Source of the DNA: an uncultured Bacteroidales bacterium | Lineage (GTDB): Bacteria > Bacteroidota > Bacteroidia > Bacteroidales > UBA932 | Reading direction: 5' to 3' | NCBI GenBank assembly: GCA_946545765.1 | Contig: CAMNNS010000093.1 | Coordinates: forward strand, 1-6,129 | Length of the DNA: 6,129 nucleotides | Shown: positions 1-5,259 of the stretch, one piece after another | How the letters are laid out: every line of letters starts with the position of its first letter | Position numbering within the stretch: position 1 is the stretch's first letter | Position numbers and translations under genes: made by a program | The notes under the pieces: model-generated | What the model was told of the DNA's origin: nothing | Seen by the model: only the letters and a program-made list of their open reading frames with translations | Database searches by the model: none

Positions 1-235
1 CGTATGGCACATCGGCATCAGAATCTCGTGTAGCCCAATACATTACATTCAATGGGAACTCTTTCTTGATAGTTGTAATTACCGCCTCTCTTTCTTTATC
101 TCCGTAGATAAATTCTCTTTGATAAGGTGGGCGAATATCCAATTTCCCATCATATCCCCTCACTCCAAGCTCTTCATTATCAGCGTAATCTTTTACCAAA
201 TCACGCACCTTGATTTTTTGCAGTTCTATTTTCAT
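1..235 (-). CDS. DUF262-domain protein, N-terminal 78 codons (C-terminus outside window)
   Basis: The reading frame opens with ATG at 235 and stays open to base 1, so the C-terminal part lies beyond the window. The translation starts MKIELQKIKVRDLV and contains the characteristic DUF262 N-terminal segment: an IRPPYQREFIY motif at about residues 35-45, then KEREAVITTI and FPLNVMYW at about 59-66. DUF262 is the ParB/sulfiredoxin-like nucleotide-hydrolysing fold of GmrS, BrxU and SspE, usually followed by a DGQQR motif and often by an HNH nuclease domain; both would fall outside the window and are not seen. The start lies 9 bp after the methyltransferase stop, with no Shine-Dalgarno, so the two genes are very probably co-transcribed. 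By context I infer the nuclease or effector half of a restriction-modification-like cassette. Family assignment is fairly sure; the activity is inferred. Confidence 0.82.
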   Translation of the reverse strand, partial: MKIELQKIKVRDLVKDYADNEELGVRGYDGKLDIRPPYQREFIYGDKEREAVITTIKKEFPLNVMYWATRDSDADVPY

Positions 236-244
236 AGTGATTCG

Positions 245-1444
245 TTATTTAGAAATTCTTCTTATTGTCATTCTAGCATAAGTTATTCTCCCCCCTATTC
301 TACCTTCAGCATTTTTAATTAATCCAGGGATTGCTGTTGATGATACCCCATATTGCGGATAAGTATTCTTGCATATTTGCTTTTGCCGTTCACTACAGTA
401 TCCTTTGGATTGTTCATCAGTCCGCCTACCCTGCATGGTCGGACGAGTATTCTGAAGTATGGCTGAATAGTTGTTCTGTTCTATGATGCAATAAACCAAA
501 TCTTTTCCATCGTTGCCTTTTCTGAACTCCACAATTTCGAATTGTTCAGGGTTGTATTTGTCTAAGAATGTTATTGGTACTCCCATAACTCCATAATAAT
601 CACAAGGGATATCTGTAACCTTATCCACATTAATGGCATCATAGTTATCATACTTCGGGTATTCTTCCGGAGTATATTTTTTGTAGAGTATCAGCTCCTC
701 GTGACGCTTTTTATGGTCAAGATTGGTAAACCAGCAAATATTCCCCATACTCCTCCATTTCTGACCACTTTCATCCTGCCAATATCTTGTTTCTCGGGGC
801 GCATAGTAATCAGGTACTTTAAAAGCCATATCGCCAGACTTGTAACCAAGCCATAGCAGATTATTTTTAATTAAAGGAAAAATCTCTTTATATGTAATAG
901 CATTCTGATTACCTATCACTAAGAATTTCTTCTCGTACTTCATCAAAGTATCAATGTATTCTCTAAACAAAGAAAATGGCGGATTTGTTACAACTATATC
1001 GGCCTCTTTAAGTAGTTCTATACACTCAGGGCTTCTGAAATCTCCATTCTCCTCTAATTCTGTTAATACATTCTTATCGTTCTGTATCAGATATTTAATA
1101 TCAGATAAATCAACTCTGCCATCGCCATTGAGATCTTTTACCTCTGTAATCTCCACCTTAAACGCCTGTTTACCATTTTTATTTTCATCAGGGAAAGGGA
1201 GTTCAAGCCCTTGAACAGGCGAGCCGTTATAGCAGGTAGCTATAAGTTTCTTAATACCAAGATGATTAAAATTACCTGCAAAGTATTTGAAGAAATTACT
1301 CTCGTATGGGTCATCGCAGTTACATAGAATTGTTTTGCCTACAAAGTGGCTGCGATAATGTTTTAGTTCATTCTCAATATCAGGCAGTTGAGTGTAGAAC
1401 TCATCTTGCTTGGCATTTTTTGCACGGTCTAAACTACGAGACAT
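245..1444 (-). CDS. EcoRI-family adenine-specific DNA methyltransferase
   Basis: This 399 aa protein is expected to transfer a methyl group from S-adenosylmethionine to adenine N6 in a specific DNA site. It matches the EcoRI methylase family: AKQDEFYTQ at residues 11-19, an AdoMet-pocket region CNCDDPYESNFFKYF at 41-55, GDFRSPECIELLKEADIVV at about 134-152, and the catalytic motif IV NPPF at 154-157 followed by SLFREYI. A conserved-looking central part follows (MGNICWFTNLDHKKR at 233-247; VMGVPITFLDKYNPEQFEIV at 286-305). The region after about residue 305 looks variable and may take part in target recognition, which is inference. An unusual insertion at 104-115 fits an EF-hand-like loop (see findings). 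M.EcoRI itself is about 325 aa, so this is a longer relative. The ATG at 1444 is chosen because family similarity begins within 12 residues. It is the first gene of a pair with the DUF262 gene. The recognition sequence cannot be read from this sequence. Confidence 0.92.
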   Translation of the reverse strand: MSRSLDRAKNAKQDEFYTQLPDIENELKHYRSHFVGKTILCNCDDPYESNFFKYFAGNFNHLGIKKLIATCYNGSPVQGLELPFPDENKNGKQAFKVEITEVKDLNGDGRVDLSDIKYLIQNDKNVLTELEENGDFRSPECIELLKEADIVVTNPPFSLFREYIDTLMKYEKKFLVIGNQNAITYKEIFPLIKNNLLWLGYKSGDMAFKVPDYYAPRETRYWQDESGQKWRSMGNICWFTNLDHKKRHEELILYKKYTPEEYPKYDNYDAINVDKVTDIPCDYYGVMGVPITFLDKYNPEQFEIVEFRKGNDGKDLVYCIIEQNNYSAILQNTRPTMQGRRTDEQSKGYCSERQKQICKNTYPQYGVSSTAIPGLIKNAEGRIGGRITYARMTIRRISK

Positions 1445-1449
1445 CTTAT

Positions 1450-1480
1450 TGATAGTTAAGTTATTGACGCTTAACTATCA
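1450..1480. repeat. Perfect 11-bp inverted repeat just upstream of the methyltransferase start
   Basis: TGATAGTTAAG (1450-1460) and CTTAACTATCA (1470-1480) are exact reverse complements separated by 9 bp. The left arm ends five bases from the methyltransferase ATG at 1444. Position and symmetry fit an operator for a dimeric repressor, or a hairpin in the 5' leader that would limit translation of the methyltransferase. Arms of 11 bp round a short spacer also resemble tyrosine-recombinase core sites, although the 9 bp spacer is on the long side. The repeat is directly seen; its role is inference. Confidence 0.75.
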
Positions 1481-1539
1481 TCCCACTTTACACACCACTT
1501 TGGCATTCCGGCATAATACCGATATTGCCACTCTTACCA

Positions 1540-1582
1540 CGCTGAAAAACAGAAAGACGCAATGCACCTGTTGCGTTCAGCG
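1540..1582. repeat. Two-part stem-loop
   Basis: CGCTGAA (1540-1546) pairs with TTCAGCG (1576-1582), and inside it ACGCAA (1557-1562) pairs with TTGCGT (1571-1576), leaving an 8-base loop. The two stems share base 1576, so one terminal pair must give way. A 10-base unpaired stretch lies on the left side between the stems. Confidence 0.6.
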
Positions 1583-1746
1583 AGGCAGCGTAGGAGCGGA
1601 ACCTCCGACCACGACAAATGCATTACGCCTAAGGCGTTGGCATTTGCTATTATCGTGGTAAGAGATAACCTCATACGATTAACCCTTCACATATTATTTC
1701 GTGCGTCTTATTCCAATTAAAGTTTCCTACGCTTTTGGCTGAACGC
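1573..1746. repeat. Mirrored composite repeat GCGTTCAGC / AGCGTAGGA
   Basis: GCGTTCAGC (1573-1581), 5 bp, AGCGTAGGA (1587-1595) recurs in inverted orientation as TCCTACGCT (1725-1733), 4 bp, GCTGAACGC (1738-1746). Both 9-base blocks match exactly and keep their order and near-identical spacing. The two copies are 129 bp apart and flank the long bulged hairpin. GCTGAA also appears once more at 1541-1546. This is a second layer of inverted symmetry independent of the 1531/1664 arms. Confidence 0.7.
1608..1659. repeat. Long bulged hairpin
   Basis: Three stems stack: ACCACGA (1608-1614) with TCGTGGT (1653-1659), CAAATGC (1615-1621) with GCATTTG (1640-1646), and ACGCC (1625-1629) with GGCGT (1633-1637) round a TAA loop. 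The left strand of the first two stems is continuous, while the right strand has a 6-base bulge at 1647-1652. That is 19 base pairs in 52 bases, well beyond what is expected by chance in such AT-rich DNA. Confidence 0.7.
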
Positions 1747-1755
1747 GAAATAATA
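1692..1755. repeat. 10-bp AT-rich inverted repeat
   Basis: TATTATTTCG (1692-1701) is the exact reverse complement of CGAAATAATA (1746-1755). The pairing can extend by CGT (1704-1706) with ACG (1743-1745) after a 2-base bulge. The 44 bp between the arms contains most of the right-hand composite repeat. No clear T-run follows on either strand, so it is not a convincing intrinsic terminator for the ATPase gene. Confidence 0.6.
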
Positions 1756-1848
1756 GCTATGCGCTTATTTGTTATTATATATATTATACTATGCAATATG
1801 CGACTATTAAAGCCACACTCTACAAATTTCGTAATTTTTTCTTAATTT

Positions 1849-3171
1849 TTAAAATTCAACTTCACTTGCTCTTTTTCTAATATATCCTATCACATTATAG
1901 AGCGGTACGTTTTCCATCCATCCTTGATCTATGTATGGTTTCATCGAAAATCTAACACCTTTCAGTTTTTTTTCTACATAATCAATCATTATAAATTGTC
2001 TCAAGGATTTACTTTTAACATTTTCTTCCGCTTTTACCTCCAAAGGTACCAAAGAATTACCCACTTGAACAAGGAAATCTATTTCAACTCTTGAATTATC
2101 TTTACTAAAATAATAAACAGTAAAATCCTCTGGAACAATCTGTTGTAGTACATAGTTTTCAGTAAAAGCTCCTTTATACTCTTTAAAAACATCATTATTG
2201 ATAATCATCTTTCCAGCAGGAGTTTCAGACAAAGCTCCTAACAAACCTATGTCTAATAAATAGAGCTTAAAGGCAGCAAAATTTTCATAAAACTTCAATG
2301 GAATTTCTGGTAATCTGCAACAAAGATTTTTGTAAACAAGACCTGCATCAATCAACCACTGTATAGCCAATTCAAATTCTTTTGCTCTTCCGCCTTTCTT
2401 TACAACTCCATAAATAAACTTTTTATTTTCTTTTGCTAATTGGGAAGGAATACTATTCCAAATCATCCTAATCCGTTCTACTTGTGTACCTGCATGTTTA
2501 GAAATGTCATTGGCGTATGAGACTATTATTCTCTTTTGAATTTTCCTAACATTCTGAACATCTTCGTTTGTTATCCAGTTCAAAACAACTTCCGGCATTC
2601 CACCAACATAATAGTACTGGCGTAATAAATCTTCCAATCTTGAAGATAAGGCCTCTATTTCATCCCATTCACAATTAGTCAAAATTTCAGAAAGTGCCTC
2701 ATTACCTTTTGCCCATAAAAATTCTTCGAAGGTCATAGGGTAGAGCCTTAATATATTAACCTTCCCTACTGGATATGATTCATTAGGATGATGAACGATA
2801 CCCAACAACGATCCGGCTGCAATAATGTGCTGTTCTGGTGTATCTTCACAAAAGTATTTAAGCGATGTTACACCGTTTGGTGCATCTTGAATTTCATCAA
2901 ACACAATAAGCGTTTCTCCTGCAATAATACGCTGTCCTGTGTAAGCAACAATATCACGAATGATCCGTTGAGGAACTATATCTCTAACGAACAGATTCTT
3001 AGCAAAATCATTGTTAGCGCAATTGATATATACTACATTGTTATACTCGTTTTTGCCAAACTCTTTTATCAACCATGTTTTTCCTACCTGACGCGCCCCT
3101 TCAAGAATCAGCGGTTTTCTATATTGATCACTTTTCCAACTAATCAATTGATCATAAAGCTTTCTCTTCAT
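1849..3171 (-). CDS. AAA_14/DUF4143-family ATPase with PD-(D/E)xK-like C-terminal motif
   Basis: A 440 aa protein of full family length. The N-terminal P-loop module has Walker A GARQVGKT at residues 25-32, Walker B LIVFDEIQ at 88-95 and an AAGS sensor-like segment at 118-121. The YVGGMPEVV stretch at 188-196 and the following helical part (about 200-330) match DUF4143. Near the end GAFTEN (E338), EIDFLV (D365) and PLEVK (E378, K380) match the spacing of the PD-(D/E)xK nuclease-like site common in this family. These ATPases are numerous in gut Bacteroidales and archaea and mostly uncharacterised; cytoplasmic location is likely, and a nucleic-acid role is inferred. Next to a modification-type cassette it could be a defence gene, but the 404 bp gap and its own promoter argue for a separate unit. 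No Shine-Dalgarno; a four-codon ATG frame starting at 3182 ends in a TGA overlapping the start codon at 3171. Confidence 0.9.
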   Translation of the reverse strand: MKRKLYDQLISWKSDQYRKPLILEGARQVGKTWLIKEFGKNEYNNVVYINCANNDFAKNLFVRDIVPQRIIRDIVAYTGQRIIAGETLIVFDEIQDAPNGVTSLKYFCEDTPEQHIIAAGSLLGIVHHPNESYPVGKVNILRLYPMTFEEFLWAKGNEALSEILTNCEWDEIEALSSRLEDLLRQYYYVGGMPEVVLNWITNEDVQNVRKIQKRIIVSYANDISKHAGTQVERIRMIWNSIPSQLAKENKKFIYGVVKKGGRAKEFELAIQWLIDAGLVYKNLCCRLPEIPLKFYENFAAFKLYLLDIGLLGALSETPAGKMIINNDVFKEYKGAFTENYVLQQIVPEDFTVYYFSKDNSRVEIDFLVQVGNSLVPLEVKAEENVKSKSLRQFIMIDYVEKKLKGVRFSMKPYIDQGWMENVPLYNVIGYIRKRASEVEF

Positions 3172-3182
3172 AATTTAAGCAT

Positions 3183-3297
3183 TTTTTTTGACGAATAACT
3201 ACCGCAAATATACACTTTTCTTGATGAATAATCAATAAAAATTCACACTTTCTTTAATGAATAATCACCGCAAATTCACACTTTTCTGGATGAATAT
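3183..3297. repeat. 33-bp imperfect tandem repeat, three copies plus a partial fourth
   Basis: Copies run 3183-3215, 3216-3248 and 3249-3281, with a partial copy at 3282-3297. The shared core reads GATGAATAATCA (GACGAATAACTA in the first copy, AATGAATAATCA in the third), followed by CCGCAAAT in copies one and three and ending in CACAC or TACAC. The 33 bp period is about three helical turns, so equivalent bases face the same side of the DNA, which would suit cooperative binding of a regulator. The array fills nearly all of the space between the dehydrogenase stop and the ATPase start. Confidence 0.85.
3205..3235 (-). promoter_or_regulatory. Candidate Bacteroides-type promoter of the ATPase gene
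   Basis: Read on the minus strand, TTG (3235-3233) lies 20 bp before TATATTTG (3212-3205), an exact match to the Bacteroides -7 consensus TAnnTTTG at the usual 19-21 bp spacing; the -33 element is ATTG rather than TTTG. Transcription would begin about 27 bp before the ATPase ATG. The -7 box sits inside the gene-proximal 33 bp repeat; the matching positions in the other copies read TGAATTTG or TGAATTTT and lack the TA, so only this copy looks active. Confidence 0.6.
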
Positions 3298-3302
3298 CTT
3301 TT

Positions 3303-4244
3303 TTATTCTCCAAAGGTCATCTTGATATTCTCTGCCATCCTTGACACAAGAACCTCACGTGCCTGATGACTTGCCCACCCAATATGTGGAAGAAGAATTG
3401 CTTTAGTATTATCTTCTATCTTTAAGTATGGAGAATCAAGAGAGAGTGGTTCTGTAGTGTATACATCTATCCCGATACCTGCAATAATACCCTCATTTAA
3501 AGCACGAACTATATCTTCATCATTAACTATTGCACCACGACCTATATTTATAACATAGGCTGTTGGTTTACAAAGTTTTAGTTTTGAATAAGTTATCAAA
3601 TTGTTTGTATTCTTATTAAGGGGAGCGTGAATACTAATATAATCTGATGAAGCCATAAGATCATCAAGTTGTAGATGTTCATACTCCTGAGAATGAGGCT
3701 TGCCCGAGGTTGAGTAATAGACTACTTCCATCCCAAAAGCCTCTGCCAACTTTGCAACTCTCTTACCTATATTTCCAAGTCCTATGATTCCAAGTCTCTG
3801 CCCATTAAGCTCATTAAATATTCTGGAAACATCAGAAGCTAAATTTCCATGGGAGTAAAATTTATTTTTAACTCTATAATCGTAATATGGTACTTTGCAA
3901 GAAAGGGAAAGAAGCATCGCCATTGTAACTTGAGCAACTGATTCTGTAGAATAGTTAGCAACATTCTTAACCTCAATACCTTTAGAGTTTGCATATTCAA
4001 TATCTATATGATTCACTCCTGTAGCGGCTACACATATCAATTTAAGATTAAGAGCAGCGTCGATTTGCGCTCTTTGCATTGCAACTTTATTGACAATCAC
4101 TACATCTGCCTCTTTTATTCTATCAAAGACATCTTTATCTTCTGTGTGATGATAAATTGTCATTTCTCCAAGTTTTGCAATGGGGTCCAAAGAGACATCT
4201 TCGCCCATTGTTCCTGCATCTAAAAAAACTATTTTAAGTTTCAT
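3303..4244 (-). CDS. D-isomer-specific 2-hydroxyacid dehydrogenase (glycerate dehydrogenase-like)
   Basis: A complete 313 aa cytoplasmic enzyme that should interconvert a 2-keto acid and the D-2-hydroxy acid with NAD(H) or NADP(H). The N-terminal substrate-binding part carries ATGVNHID at residues 74-81. The Rossmann module has GLGNIGKRVA at 155-164. The catalytic triad is visible as R236 (INIGRG), E265 (YTTEP) and H287 (LLPHIGW). After the second strand the sequence is VVYYSTS (174-180) without the acidic residue typical of strict NAD enzymes, so cofactor preference is open. Family members include hydroxypyruvate/glycerate, phosphoglycerate and lactate dehydrogenases; the length excludes the long ACT-domain form of SerA, and I favour the HprA-like group without being able to name the substrate. 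It follows the ROK kinase by 40 bp on the same strand and is probably in the same operon. Confidence 0.92.
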   Translation of the reverse strand: MKLKIVFLDAGTMGEDVSLDPIAKLGEMTIYHHTEDKDVFDRIKEADVVIVNKVAMQRAQIDAALNLKLICVAATGVNHIDIEYANSKGIEVKNVANYSTESVAQVTMAMLLSLSCKVPYYDYRVKNKFYSHGNLASDVSRIFNELNGQRLGIIGLGNIGKRVAKLAEAFGMEVVYYSTSGKPHSQEYEHLQLDDLMASSDYISIHAPLNKNTNNLITYSKLKLCKPTAYVINIGRGAIVNDEDIVRALNEGIIAGIGIDVYTTEPLSLDSPYLKIEDNTKAILLPHIGWASHQAREVLVSRMAENIKMTFGE

Positions 4245-4284
4245 ATCGCGATAAATTTATATTTCTAAAATTTTAATTCTTTAA

Positions 4285-5241
4285 TTACCAAGCAAGTGCA
4301 GATGCTCCAAGAATTGCAGCATCGCTCTCTTTAAGAGATGAAAGAAGCACTTTTACTTTATCTTTCCATAAAAATACTACATTCTCATTCATAGCTTTTA
4401 GCAAATCGGCCATAAAATATTTATGTGCTTTTGAAAGACCACCAAAAAGTATAATAGCTTCTGGAGCGGAGAAAGGGATAAAATCAGCAAATTTTTCTCC
4501 CATTACTCTTCCTGTATATTTAAATATCTCTAATGCAAGTAAATCACCTTGTTCTGCTGCATCATATACATCTTTAGAGGTAATCTCATTTTTCATCTGA
4601 TATACAGAAGATAACAGAGAGGTTGAGCCGGAATTAGAAATCATTTCTTTAGCAGTTCGAGCTACTCCCGATGCAGAGACATAAGTTTCAAGACATCCCT
4701 TTCTTCCACAGCCACAATCTCTCCCCCCTTTAATTGCACAAGTATGCCCCAATTCTCCTGCAAAACCATCTGAACCATAAAGCAGTTTGCCATCTATAAC
4801 TATCCCACTCCCTACACCTGTTCCAAGTGTTATATAGATATAATTATCTATCTGTTTTGCAACTCCATACATCTTCTCTCCAAGGGCGGCGGCATTTGCA
4901 TCATTGGTTACTGTAACTTTTAGACCATCTAACTTTTTTGATATTTCAGCAGCTATATGTACCGTTTTCCCCCTCCCCCACTCTACATTTGTAGCATTTA
5001 CCATATCCCCTGTGTAATAGTTACTTGAAGGAGCACCTACCCCAACACCATTTATATTTTCTAATCCAAAAGCTTTAGATAATTCTCTTATTGTATTGCA
5101 CAATAACAAAATAAACTCTTCTGAATCAGACATTTTAGTAGAGATAGATTTCTGGGCAAGGATCTCCCCTTTTCTATTTACAATCCCTATTTTTGCACTT
5201 TGTCCGCCAATATCAATACCAACAACATAATCTTTAGTCAT
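4285..5241 (-). CDS. ROK-family sugar kinase (glucokinase-like)
   Basis: A complete 318 aa cytoplasmic kinase, the normal length for ROK enzymes, expected to phosphorylate a hexose such as glucose with ATP. The ATP-binding motif GIDIGGQSAKIGI is at residues 8-20 (GGQS where many relatives have GGTN or GGTK). The catalytic aspartate is D114 in VTNDANAAALGE (111-122), and the second phosphate motif is TLGTGVGSGI (138-147). The ROK signature with its zinc ligands is intact: H166 in GELGH, then C176, C178 and C183 in CGCGRKGCLE. There is no N-terminal helix-turn-helix, so it is a kinase and not a NagC/XylR-type repressor. ATG at 5241 is used because the first strand of the fold begins right after it. 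It lies 18 bp after the cardiolipin synthase stop, so co-transcription is likely. Glucose is the best guess, but an N-acetylhexosamine or other sugar is possible. Confidence 0.93.
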   Translation of the reverse strand: MTKDYVVGIDIGGQSAKIGIVNRKGEILAQKSISTKMSDSEEFILLLCNTIRELSKAFGLENINGVGVGAPSSNYYTGDMVNATNVEWGRGKTVHIAAEISKKLDGLKVTVTNDANAAALGEKMYGVAKQIDNYIYITLGTGVGSGIVIDGKLLYGSDGFAGELGHTCAIKGGRDCGCGRKGCLETYVSASGVARTAKEMISNSGSTSLLSSVYQMKNEITSKDVYDAAEQGDLLALEIFKYTGRVMGEKFADFIPFSAPEAIILFGGLSKAHKYFMADLLKAMNENVVFLWKDKVKVLLSSLKESDAAILGASALAW

Positions 5242-5259
5242 AATATACAGTTTTAAAAA

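Larger units (their letters stand above)
1531..1664. repeat. 11-bp inverted repeat enclosing a GC-richer structured block
   Basis: CTCTTACCACG (1531-1541) is the exact reverse complement of CGTGGTAAGAG (1654-1664). The 112 bp between them contains two further stem-loops (1540-1582 and 1608-1659), so the whole could fold as a branched structure on a single strand of DNA or RNA. The right arm shares bases with the second hairpin, so the long outer stem and the full inner hairpin cannot form together. Confidence 0.7.
1445..1848. other. 404-bp intergenic region rich in inverted repeats, no credible gene
   Basis: This stretch separates the ATPase gene from the methyltransferase gene. I see no reading frame with family resemblance on either strand; the plus-strand open frame at 1410-1661 runs through the hairpins and the methyltransferase start and looks accidental. 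From left to right it holds the 11 bp inverted repeat, a visibly GC-richer block with nested hairpins (about 1531-1664), mirrored composite repeats (1573-1595 and 1725-1746), an AT-rich inverted repeat (1692-1755), then very AT-rich DNA (about 1765-1860) up to the ATPase stop. No TAnnTTTG-type -7 box was found for the methyltransferase operon on the minus strand here, so its promoter remains unassigned. The region may be a structured RNA, a recombination site or the edge of a horizontally acquired cassette. Confidence 0.6.

Noticed and set aside
119..322. Plus-strand open frame of 67 codons spanning the methyltransferase/DUF262 junction
   Set aside because: Antisense to two genes with clear family motifs; Ser/Phe/Ile-rich shadow without recognisable features.
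1100..1135. True dockerin domain (cellulosome)
   Set aside because: Only one loop is present instead of the duplicated 22-residue repeats, and it sits inside a cytoplasmic methyltransferase with no signal peptide.
954..1214. Plus-strand open frame of 86 codons
   Set aside because: Entirely antisense to the well-supported methyltransferase; Ser/Leu-rich composition typical of a shadow frame.
1455..1660. Integron attC-like site
   Set aside because: GTTAAGC/GCTTAAC-type simple-site motifs occur within the 11 bp inverted repeat, but in the wrong order for an attC. No matching RYYYAAC partner is found at the far end of the hairpin block, and no integrase is in the window.
1410..1661. Plus-strand open frame of 83 codons across the intergenic region
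   Set aside because: It begins inside the methyltransferase gene, runs antisense through the inverted repeats, and its translation is a low-complexity mix (PPTTTNALRLRRWHLLL) explained by the hairpin sequence. No family resemblance.
2788..3198. Plus-strand open frame of 136 codons over the ATPase N-terminus
   Set aside because: Antisense to the Walker A/B region and the tandem repeat; composition reflects reverse translation of the ATPase.
3183..3297. CRISPR array
   Set aside because: The 33 bp units are contiguous and imperfect with no spacers between them, and there are no cas genes.
4008..4223. Plus-strand open frames inside the dehydrogenase and, at 5587-5784, inside the cardiolipin synthase gene
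   Set aside because: Antisense shadows of genes whose catalytic motifs are complete.
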